Below are positions 1 through 4,694 of a stretch of DNA of 5,223 nucleotides, in pieces. A program made the translations under genes and the position numbers. Source of the stretch: Rhodosalinus sp041685465 (lineage in GTDB: Bacteria > Pseudomonadota > Alphaproteobacteria > Rhodobacterales > Rhodobacteraceae); contig NZ_JAWLFS010000216.1 in NCBI RefSeq assembly GCF_041685465.1, positions 1-5,223 on the forward strand. The letters run 5' to 3'. The first letter of the stretch is position 1; the number at the start of each line of letters is the position of its first letter. The notes beneath the pieces are model-generated. The model saw nothing but the letters and a program-made list of their open reading frames with translations. It did no database searches and was not told the DNA's origin.

Positions 1-95
1 TCCGCCCCCGCGCCCCGGCAACTCGCCTGGTGCAGGTAGGGCGTGCCGATCCAGCCCCGCGCGGCGGCGACGACGCAGGCGCCCTGCCCGCTCAT
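1..95 (-). CDS. GTA cell-wall peptidase, NlpC/P60 family (g14), N-terminal fragment
   Basis: Only the first 31 codons are present; the gene runs off the left edge. They read MSGQGACVVAAARGWIGTPYLHQASCRGAGA and lead into a D codon at the boundary. ARGWIGTPY.HQAS..G.GADC is the conserved start of the NlpC/P60 peptidases found as gene 14 in GTA clusters. The catalytic cysteine should be the next residue outside the window. The protein sits at the tail tip and is thought to cut peptidoglycan of the recipient cell. The ATG at 95-93 overlaps the g13 stop (ATGA), with GGGAG at 106-102 as the ribosome binding site. Activity cannot be judged because the Cys and His catalytic residues are not visible. 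Confidence 0.85.
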   Translation of the reverse strand, partial: MSGQGACVVAAARGWIGTPYLHQASCRGAGA

Positions 96-973
96 CGCCG
101 GCTCCCGCCGCCGGTCTCGCCCGAACGGGCGGGCGGCACGGTGACCCAGTCCTCCGCCGGCAGATCCGGGAAGCCCTGGAAGTTGAGCGCATTGGCGAAC
201 TTCGCCCGGCAGGTCTCGAACCGCTTGTCGCAGCCCGCCTCGAGGCGGATGGGATCGCCCGGCGCGGGGTCCGTGCCAAGGGGCGTCCAGAGCTCGATCG
301 CCCGCGTGCCGGCCTCGGCCACGTCGCGCTTGATCACGCCCGAGAGCCCTTGCGCCGGCCCGCCGAGCACCAGCAAGCGCCCGCGCGCGAACCACTCCGG
401 CGCGTAACCCGCGAGCGGCGGGAAGCGCAGCACGCGCCCCCCCTCCTCCACCGCGAGCGCCGGCCCCTCGTGCCGATAGCCCGGCCGCGCGAGATCCACG
501 CCGCAGGCCGCGTCGCCGAGCACCGCCGCGCAGGGCTTCTGGAAGACGCGCCCGCCGGGCCGGTTGAGCGCCGCCGAGAGCCCGCGCAGCTCGGCGTGAA
601 AGGCGCCGTCCACGCGGCGCAGCTCCCCGATCGTGCCGCGGAAGATCAGCTGCCGCGCGGCGACGTCGGACCAGTCCACGAGCCAGGCGCGCACCTCCGC
701 CCCGTCCCAGCGGCCGGCGGCGATGTCGGCCTCGCGGATCGCGTCGTCCGAAAGCGCGCCGAGCGCCTCGGTGTTGTCCACCGATAACCCGGTCGTCTGC
801 TGCAGCGCGGCCGCCGAGAGCCCGGTCTCGGGGCGGAACTCCACGCCCTCGAAGGCGAGCGGGCGGTCGTGATCGGTGAAGCCGAGCGTCGCGCCGTCGG
901 CCCGCGTCACCGCCCAGGCGCGCGCGACGGTGGTCGCGCCCTGCGCCAGATGCTCCTGCAACGCGCCCTGCAT
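92..973 (-). CDS. GTA tail hub protein, DUF2163/BR0599 family (g13)
   Basis: This 293-residue hub of the tail tip belongs to the DUF2163 family with a BR0599-like C-terminal domain. The N-terminal domain begins LAQGATTVARAWAVTRADGATLGFTDHDRPLAFEGVEFRP (9-48), then GLSVDNTEALGALSDDAIREADIAAGRWDGAEVRAWLVDW (62-101) and an FRGTIGELRR strand (111-120). The C-terminal domain has FQKPCAAVLGDAACGVDLARPGY and, near the end, CDKRFETCRAKFANALNFQGFPDLP. The protein has exactly four cysteines, C148, C157, C248 and C255. They match the cluster-binding cysteine layout known for lambda gpL-type hubs, so a [4Fe-4S] cluster is likely. The start on the TGATG overlap with g12 has GGAGGT at 988-983 with a 9-base spacer. 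The stop overlaps g14 (ATGA). Identification is secure; metal binding is inferred from family knowledge. Confidence 0.93.
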   Translation of the reverse strand: MQGALQEHLAQGATTVARAWAVTRADGATLGFTDHDRPLAFEGVEFRPETGLSAAALQQTTGLSVDNTEALGALSDDAIREADIAAGRWDGAEVRAWLVDWSDVAARQLIFRGTIGELRRVDGAFHAELRGLSAALNRPGGRVFQKPCAAVLGDAACGVDLARPGYRHEGPALAVEEGGRVLRFPPLAGYAPEWFARGRLLVLGGPAQGLSGVIKRDVAEAGTRAIELWTPLGTDPAPGDPIRLEAGCDKRFETCRAKFANALNFQGFPDLPAEDWVTVPPARSGETGGGSRR

Positions 974-1605
974 CAGATCCGCACCTCCACCACCGGCACG
1001 CTCGGCACCTCGCCCGCGCGGAAGCTCGCCACGCTCGTTCGGATGGCGTCCGTGTCGAAGCGCACCGGCACGTCGAACTCGAAGCCGGCGGTGATCTCCA
1101 TGCCGGGCGACGGCGCGCGCGCGAGCGTGACCGTGCCGCGCGTCGCGTCGAGCTCGAAGTCCACGGCCTCGCGCAGCGCGTCGCCCTGCACGGCGAGGCG
1201 CACGCTTCCCGCGACCGGCTTGGCGATGGGCCGGGTATAGGCGGCCTCTCCCGAGCGGTAGGTCTTGGTGAGGGAGAACACCCGCGCCGCCCCGTCGCCG
1301 CGGCCGATCACCTGATCGGTGGGCGCGGGCGCGCGGCTCGGCGGGCAGGACTTGTAGTCGGCCCAGTCCTTCCAGCGAAAGCCGTGCAGCCGGCCGCGCC
1401 GCGCCTCGAAGAAGGCCACCAATGTCTCGATGTCGTCGAGCGCCCGCAGCCCGACGCCCGCGTCGTAGCGGCGGCGCGACTGCGCCCAGGGGGTGTTGCG
1501 CTCCTCGTGGCCGGAGGCGAGGGCGACGACCTCGGTGCGCCGTTCCGGTCCACCGGTGGAGCCGAAGCTCAGGTTGGGCGGGAAGCGGACCTCGTGAAAG
1601 CTCAT
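973..1605 (-). CDS. GTA distal tail protein, DUF2460 (g12)
   Basis: This 210-residue protein of the DUF2460 family (also known as a TIGR02217 conserved phage protein) forms the distal tail ring linking the tube to the hub in RcGTA. Signatures in order are MSFHEVRFPPNLSFGSTGGPE (1-21), the N-terminal hallmark; RRYDAGVGLRALDDIETLVAFFEARRGRLHGFRWKDWADYKSC (45-87); DQVIGRGDGAARVFSLTKTY (97-116); YTRPIAKPVAGSVRLAVQG (123-141); and a final part with TRGTVTLARAPSPGMEITAGFEFDVPVRFDTD (155-186) and VPVVEVRI at the end. Length is usual for the family. The TGA overlaps the g13 start by one base (TGATG). Identification is secure; the structural role comes from RcGTA. Confidence 0.93.
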   Translation of the reverse strand: MSFHEVRFPPNLSFGSTGGPERRTEVVALASGHEERNTPWAQSRRRYDAGVGLRALDDIETLVAFFEARRGRLHGFRWKDWADYKSCPPSRAPAPTDQVIGRGDGAARVFSLTKTYRSGEAAYTRPIAKPVAGSVRLAVQGDALREAVDFELDATRGTVTLARAPSPGMEITAGFEFDVPVRFDTDAIRTSVASFRAGEVPSVPVVEVRI

Positions 1606-1613
1606 GCCTTTGT

Positions 1614-1619
1614 TCCTCC
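1614..1619 (-). promoter_or_regulatory. Ribosome binding site of g12
   Basis: GGAGGA lies 8 bases before the ATG at 1605-1603, in the 48-base gap after g11. It supports that ATG over the in-frame GTG at 1638. It also suggests g12 initiates independently instead of by stop-start coupling. Confidence 0.75.
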
Positions 1620-1653
1620 GGTCTGCTGGCGGGCGCACGGCCCCGGCGTCGGC

Positions 1654-2313
1654 TCAGCGGTTGCGCTGCCCGCGGGCGAGCGCGCGCGTCATCTCGGCGG
1701 CGATCTGGGCGCGCGAACGGCGGAAGCCCTCGACGTCCGGGGTGGTCACGTTGATCGTCACCGCCGTGGGCCGCGCTTCCCCCGAGGCCTGCACGCCGAG
1801 CTTGCCGTCGGCGCCGCGGGCGAGCGGCAGGATCGCCTCCGGCCCCGCCTCGCCCATGAGCCCGGTGCCGCCCCGCATCGGGAAGCGCGTCGCCTCGCGC
1901 ACCACCCCGCCCGAGGCGAAGGGCATGACGCGCCCCTGCGCGAAGCCCGCCCCGTCGGCGAAGGCCGAGGCGCCGAAGACCCCCTGCGCCGCGTCGGCGA
2001 GGAGGCCCGCGACATGGCCCGTCACCGGCTTCACCGCCGCGGAATAGGCCGTGTCGGCGAGCCCGGACGCCACCTGCCCCAGTGCATCCGAGAGCGTCGC
2101 GCCGTCGAAGACCACCCCGTCGATCGCCCGGCGCAGCCCGCGCTCGAGCGACCGCTCGAGCCGCGCGGCGCCCTTGCCGGCGGCGTCGAAACCCGCGTTC
2201 ACGCGCCGCAGCTCGGCCTCGAAGCCCGCGGCCAGATCGGCCGCGCCGCCGAGGCGCGTCTCCAGCGCCTCGAGCGCCTCGTCCAGCGCCTCGGCCTCCT
2301 CAGGGTCGCTCAT
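1654..2313 (-). CDS. GTA tail tape measure protein, short form (g11)
   Basis: This 219-residue protein is the tape measure that sets tail length and occupies the tube lumen. The N-terminal part (about 1-65) is acidic then basic and strongly helical, with heptad-like spacing (EALDEALEALETRL, then ERSLERGLRRAID). A small-residue helical segment follows (about 72-115). The C-terminal region has the conserved tape measure signature FASGGVVREATRFPMRGGTGLMGEAGPEAILPL (132-164). That signature also occurs near the end of much longer phage tape measures, for example those of lambdoid or HK97-like siphophages. The tail end TAVTINVTTPDVEGFRRSRAQIAAEMTRAL (183-212) is also typical. The short length fits a GTA with a short tail. 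The start is set by GGAGGA, and the gene overlaps g10.1 by 14 bases. A 48-base gap with nothing notable beyond the g12 ribosome binding site follows. Confidence 0.92.
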   Translation of the reverse strand: MSDPEEAEALDEALEALETRLGGAADLAAGFEAELRRVNAGFDAAGKGAARLERSLERGLRRAIDGVVFDGATLSDALGQVASGLADTAYSAAVKPVTGHVAGLLADAAQGVFGASAFADGAGFAQGRVMPFASGGVVREATRFPMRGGTGLMGEAGPEAILPLARGADGKLGVQASGEARPTAVTINVTTPDVEGFRRSRAQIAAEMTRALARGQRNR

Positions 2314-2509
2314 CGCTCTCCTCCGTCGCAGCATCCGGATAGGCGCGCATCAAGGCGTCGAGCCGCGCGCGCCCCATCGGCCCGGGCCCCGCGCCCGCGC
2401 CCAGCATCACGGCGAGCTCGGCAGGCGTGAGCGCCCAGAACTCGGCCGGTCTCAGGCCCAGCCGCCCGAGGCCCGCGCGCATGAGCGCCGGCCAGTCGAG
2501 CCCGCTCAC
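2300..2509 (-). CDS. GTA g10.1, small tail assembly chaperone
   Basis: This 69-residue protein matches the small phage tail assembly chaperone family found just before the GTA tape measure. The core LDWPALMRAGLGRLGLRPAEFWALTPAELAVMLG (4-37) carries the typical F..LTPAEL..ML motif. The C-terminal half ends in an acidic tail (ATEESDERP). It would act with gp10 on the tape measure before tube polymerisation. The start is a GTG overlapping the g10 stop (GTGA) behind a strong GGAGGAGG site. An internal ATG at residue 10 would cut into the conserved helix and is less likely. It overlaps the g11 start by 14 bases. It is short enough to be missed by annotation, but the motif and position make it convincing. 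Confidence 0.85.
   Translation of the reverse strand: MSGLDWPALMRAGLGRLGLRPAEFWALTPAELAVMLGAGAGPGPMGRARLDALMRAYPDAATEESDERP
2319..2324 (-). promoter_or_regulatory. Ribosome binding site of g11
   Basis: GGAGGA lies 5 bases before the ATG at 2313-2311, inside the end of g10.1. It favours that start over an in-frame ATG at 2334-2332, which has no comparable site and would add only the residues MLRRRRA. Confidence 0.7.
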
Positions 2510-2829
2510 GGCGCCTCCTCCGGCGGCAGGAAGGCGCGCGCCAGAAGCTCGGCGGCCGCGCGCGCCGCCGCCACCGGGCCGCCCGCGATCTCGGCGGTGC
2601 GCAGGTCCGCGGCCGCGCCCTCCCAGCCGGCGCCGCGCAGCCCGGCGACCAGCACCGCGAGCACGTCGCGCCCCGAGACGCGGCCCGCCTCGAAGCGCTC
2701 GGCGAGCGCCACGAGGCTGTCGGTGCCGAGCGTCACCTCGAGCTCCGCGAGCGCGCCGAGGGTCAGGCGCATCACCCGGCGCTCCCCGTCGATCACGAGC
2801 GCCACCTCTCCGCGATGAGGGTTCGCCAT
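2506..2829 (-). CDS. GTA gp10, probable tail assembly chaperone
   Basis: This 107-residue protein belongs to the GTA gp10 family (Pfam entry named for GTA-gp10 and placed in the tail assembly chaperone clan). It starts MANPHRGEVALVIDGERRVMRLTLGALAELEVTLG, the usual pattern of a short beta hairpin then a helix with LGALAELE. After this come DSLVALAERFEAGRVSGRDVLAVLVAGLRGAG (37-68) and an alanine-rich C-terminal helix (about 85-100). Position between the tube and tape measure genes fits a chaperone that coats the tape measure during tail assembly. It starts on the TGATG overlap with g9. No good Shine-Dalgarno sequence is visible just upstream, so it probably depends on coupling to g9. Its TGA overlaps the g10.1 GTG (GTGA). 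Older annotations call this family a tail tube protein; the chaperone role is inferred from family and position. Confidence 0.85.
   Translation of the reverse strand: MANPHRGEVALVIDGERRVMRLTLGALAELEVTLGTDSLVALAERFEAGRVSGRDVLAVLVAGLRGAGWEGAAADLRTAEIAGGPVAAARAAAELLARAFLPPEEAP
2514..2521 (-). promoter_or_regulatory. Ribosome binding site of g10.1
   Basis: GGAGGAGG lies inside the end of g10, 4 bases before the GTG at 2509-2507. The more upstream GGAG within it gives an 8-base spacing. It supports GTG as the g10.1 start and separate initiation rather than a frameshifted fusion with g10. Confidence 0.65.
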
Positions 2830-3242
2830 CAGAGCGCCGTGAAGCTGAGCGCGCCGGCGGAGGCGAGGGCGATCTCGTAGGTCGCCTCGCCGTCGTGGCG
2901 GCCCGCGTATTCGAGCCCGGTGACCTGGAACGGCCCGGCGATGGTGCCGAAGTCCGGAATCACCACCTGGAACTCCGGCGTCGCGCCATCGAAGAAGACC
3001 TGCCGCGCACGGGCGTCGGTGTCGGCGTCGCGAAAGACGCCGGAGCCCGCGATGGCGGCGGATTTCACCCCCGCCCCGGCCAGCAGCTCGCGCCAGCCGC
3101 CCGCGCTTTCGAGGCTGGTGACGTCCACCTGCTCGGCGTCGAACGACAGCCGCGTGGCCCGCAGCCCCGCGATGGTGCGGAACTGGCCGTCGCCGGTCAG
3201 GTCCACCTTGATCAGCATGTCCTTGCCGCTCTGGGCGCCCAT
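2829..3242 (-). CDS. GTA major tail (tube) protein (g9, TP901-1 type)
   Basis: This 137-residue protein is the subunit that polymerises into the tail tube. It fits the TP901-1-like major tail protein family. The sequence begins MGAQSGKDMLIKVD, followed by FRTIAGLRATRLSFDAEQVDVTS (21-43), a typical tail-tube opening. Then come SAGGWRELLAGAGVKSAAIAGSGVF (46-70), ARQVFFDGATPEFQVVIPDFGTIAGPFQVTGLEYAG (79-114) and a closing strand EATYEIALASAGALSFT. The start has GAGGAG at 3255-3250 with a 7-base spacer. It lies after a 22-base gap, one of three in the block, so it may be translated independently of g8. The TGA overlaps the g10 start by one base (TGATG). Confidence 0.9.
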   Translation of the reverse strand: MGAQSGKDMLIKVDLTGDGQFRTIAGLRATRLSFDAEQVDVTSLESAGGWRELLAGAGVKSAAIAGSGVFRDADTDARARQVFFDGATPEFQVVIPDFGTIAGPFQVTGLEYAGRHDGEATYEIALASAGALSFTAL

Positions 3243-3264
3243 GTCGTCTCTCCTCGGTGTGGTC

Positions 3265-3675
3265 TCACTCCGGCGCGACGCGCGCGCGGAAGGTCAGGTC
3301 GATCCGCCGGCCGCGGCCCTTCGGCCCGCGTGCCGCCCGCGCCCGGCGGAAGCTCAGGTGCAGGAGCCGCCCGCCCTCGAGCGCCAGCGGCGGGTCGAGA
3401 AGCGCCGCGGAGGTTGCAGCCGCCGCCTCCTTCGCCGCGCGGAAGCTCCCGGCCTCGCCGGCCACGGTCACGGTCAGGTCGTGCTCCGCCCCCGGCCCGC
3501 TCGCGTCGGAGCGGTCGCGCACGCGCTCCGGCCCGATGAGGACGTAAAGGGGCGGCAACTTGCCCGCGGGCGGCGCGTCGTGGACGTGCCCGCCGGTGAG
3601 CGCGCCGAGCGCGGGATCGCCGGCGAGGCGCGCATGCACCGCGGCCTGCAGGGCGGCAGAGAGGGCGTAGCTCAT
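3265..3675 (-). CDS. GTA tail terminator, DUF3168 family (g8)
   Basis: This 136-residue protein matches the DUF3168 family by layout. It opens with an N-terminal helix MSYALSAALQAAVHARLAGDP, then DAPPAGKLPPLYVLIGPE (33-50), a beta segment HDLTVTVAGEAGSFRAAKEAAAATSAALLD (65-94), and a C-terminal strand pair around LLHLSFRRARAARG and RRIDLTFRARV. In RcGTA the same-position gene encodes the tail terminator, which caps the tail tube and docks the tail to the head. The start overlaps the g7 stop (ATGA) and has a strong AGGAGG site. A 22-base gap follows before g9. A basic stretch RRARAARGPKGRGRR (110-124) is a visible oddity and may be a surface loop. The family is clear, and the role follows from position and family knowledge. 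Confidence 0.87.
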   Translation of the reverse strand: MSYALSAALQAAVHARLAGDPALGALTGGHVHDAPPAGKLPPLYVLIGPERVRDRSDASGPGAEHDLTVTVAGEAGSFRAAKEAAAATSAALLDPPLALEGGRLLHLSFRRARAARGPKGRGRRIDLTFRARVAPE

Positions 3676-4010
3676 GGCGCGACCTCCTCCTCGGCGAAAC
3701 ACGTCAGGTAGCGGCCCGCCGGGTCGGCCTCGGCCACCGCGCGAATGCGCCAGACGCGCGCGCCCTCGCGGAAGCGCTGGCCGGGCCTCGGGCGCGCCTC
3801 GCAGCCCGGCGGCGCGGCGCGCACAGTGATGCGGTAGGGCGTCGCCGCGACGGTGCCCCCGGCGCCCGCCACCTCGCGCCCGGCACCCGCGACCACCTCG
3901 GCCCAGAGCATACCGCGCGGCGTCCAGCCCGTTGCCGTGCCGCCGGCGCCGTCGGCCGTGTCGACCGGGGCCTCCAGGACGAGTGCGCGTGTGAGACGCG
4001 GCGCGCTCAT
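3672..4010 (-). CDS. GTA head-tail stopper/joining protein (g7)
   Basis: This 112-residue protein is of the phage head-tail joining (SPP1 gp16-like) type. In RcGTA the equivalent product is the stopper, which closes the DNA channel between adaptor and tail. Visible features are an N-terminal strand RALVLEAPVDTADGAGG (8-24), LWAEVVAGAGREVAGAGG (35-52), PYRITVRAAP (58-67), RPGQRFREGARVWRIRAV (75-92) and the ending DPAGRYLTCFAEEE (96-109). The RITVR...G.RF..G...W.I pattern is characteristic of head-tail adaptors. The ATG at 4010-4008 overlaps the g6 stop (ATGA) and has GGAG at 4021-4018 with a 7-base spacer. That makes it preferable to the in-frame GTG at 4046, which would extend the protein into g6. 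The stop overlaps g8 in the same ATGA fashion. Confidence 0.88.
   Translation of the reverse strand: MSAPRLTRALVLEAPVDTADGAGGTATGWTPRGMLWAEVVAGAGREVAGAGGTVAATPYRITVRAAPPGCEARPRPGQRFREGARVWRIRAVAEADPAGRYLTCFAEEEVAP
3683..3688 (-). promoter_or_regulatory. Strong ribosome binding site of g8
   Basis: AGGAGG, within GGAGGAGG, lies 7 bases before the ATG at 3675-3673. It sits inside the end of g7. It decides the g8 start over a longer open frame that reaches back through g7 to 4026 and has shadow-like Arg/Gly-rich composition. Confidence 0.75.
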
Positions 4011-4603
4011 GCAGCCCCTCCCGCACCGAGGCGGAGCGCCCGCCACGGCCCGATCAGCCCGGCGACGGCGGCCGGCATCGCCTCTGCGCCCGCCGAGGCG
4101 GCGTCGCGGTATTCGTAGTACTGCGCGGCGAGCAGCATCGCCGCCTGCCGCAGGTCGGCGGGCACCTCGGCCCAGGCGGCGCCGAAGCCCGCCGCGAAGC
4201 GGATCACCGCCGCCCCGCGCGCCGGGATGGCGGGCAGCGCGGCGCCGGTGGGCCGGACCACCGGGCGGTGCGTGTCCGCCTCCAGCCGCCAGGCACCCGG
4301 GTCCAGGGTCCGTTCCTCGCCCGCGGCATCGCGCAGCGCCACCTCGCTCACCGCCTCGACCGGCGCGAGCGGCAGCGGCACGCCCGCCGGGTCCGACCAG
4401 GCCGGCAGGCTCAGCGCGAAGGCACGCCGGAGCAGGATCTTGGCCGTGCGCGCCTCGATCGCGGCGATGGCGGCGCGCAGCACCGCCTCGAGCAGGGGCG
4501 CCTGCAGGTCGTCCTGCGAAAAGCCGGAGCCGAGGCGCAGATGCTCCCGGAACGCCTGCACCGGCAGGGCCGCCGGATCGAGCGGCGTCTCTTCGATCAG
4601 CAT
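4007..4603 (-). CDS. GTA head-tail connector/adaptor protein (g6, phiE125 gp8-like)
   Basis: This 198-residue protein resembles the phage head-tail connector family often annotated as phiE125 gp8 family. In the R. capsulatus GTA the corresponding product is the adaptor ring that binds beneath the portal and passes DNA to the stopper and tail. Recognisable parts are an N-terminal helical region with SQDDLQAPLLEAVLRAAIAAIE (about residues 29-50), a central beta-rich region with LPLAPVEAVSEVAL (77-90), and the family's late helix LRQAAMLLAAQYYEYRDA (151-168). The start follows a GGGAGA site and is separated from the capsid gene by a 91-base gap with hairpins. The stop overlaps the g7 start as ATGA, implying translational coupling. 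About 50 of 198 residues are alanine and there is a single lysine (K55). Family assignment is firm; the structural role comes from knowledge of RcGTA. Confidence 0.9.
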   Translation of the reverse strand: MLIEETPLDPAALPVQAFREHLRLGSGFSQDDLQAPLLEAVLRAAIAAIEARTAKILLRRAFALSLPAWSDPAGVPLPLAPVEAVSEVALRDAAGEERTLDPGAWRLEADTHRPVVRPTGAALPAIPARGAAVIRFAAGFGAAWAEVPADLRQAAMLLAAQYYEYRDAASAGAEAMPAAVAGLIGPWRALRLGAGGAA

Positions 4604-4611
4604 GGATGACG

Positions 4612-4617
4612 TCTCCC
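4612..4617 (-). promoter_or_regulatory. Ribosome binding site of g6
   Basis: GGGAGA on the minus strand lies 8 bases before the ATG at 4603-4601. It fixes the g6 start there. The same frame is open farther upstream into the capsid gene, but that stretch has low-complexity, Ser/Arg-rich shadow composition. Confidence 0.7.
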
Positions 4618-4626
4618 GATGGTGCA

Positions 4627-4639
4627 GCCCCGCCGGGGC
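4627..4639 (-). other. Second small GC hairpin before g6
   Basis: GCCCC at 4627-4631 and GGGGC at 4635-4639 form a 5-bp stem with a 3-base loop. It lies between the larger capsid hairpin and the g6 ribosome binding site. With the 30-base hairpin it takes up much of the 91-base gap between g5 and g6. In DNA this rich in GC a stem this short can arise by chance, so function is uncertain. Confidence 0.35.
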
Positions 4640-4646
4640 CTTGGGT

Positions 4647-4676
4647 CGCGCGCGGCCCCTGTCCGGGCCGCGCGCG
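4647..4676 (-). other. Intercistronic hairpin downstream of capsid gene
   Basis: A perfect 12-bp inverted repeat, CGCGCGCGGCCC at 4647-4658 and GGGCCGCGCGCG at 4665-4676, encloses a 6-base loop. It begins 18 bases after the capsid stop codon. The RNA stem would be all G-C and very stable. No T tract follows it on the minus strand, so it is not a classical intrinsic terminator. A role in protecting the 3' end of capsid mRNA or attenuating read-through is inference. The structure itself is read directly from the sequence. Confidence 0.6.
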
Positions 4677-4694
4677 CCGCTTGCTCGGCCCGGC

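Noticed and set aside
1606..1653. Possible small gene or promoter in the g11-g12 gap
   Set aside because: The gap is only 48 bases. Apart from the g12 ribosome binding site no convincing -10/-35 or stable hairpin was seen.
1384..2430. Long plus-strand open frame (348 codons) opposite g12, g11 and g10.1
   Set aside because: It is Arg/Ala/Pro/Gly-rich with no recognisable motif. It lies antisense to strongly recognised genes, and high-GC DNA commonly leaves such frames open.
2500..2530. Programmed -1 frameshift joining g10 and g10.1
   Set aside because: No slippery heptamer is visible at the end of g10. A separate GTG start with a strong ribosome binding site explains g10.1.
2427..3539. Long plus-strand open frame (370 codons) opposite g10.1, g10, g9 and g8
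   Set aside because: It has the same low-complexity, Arg-rich shadow composition. The minus strand carries well-matched tail genes with ribosome binding sites and tight junctions.
4647..4676. Intrinsic transcription terminator after the capsid gene
   Set aside because: The stem is strong, but no T tract follows on the minus strand and essential tail genes lie directly downstream. It is listed as a hairpin of unknown role instead.
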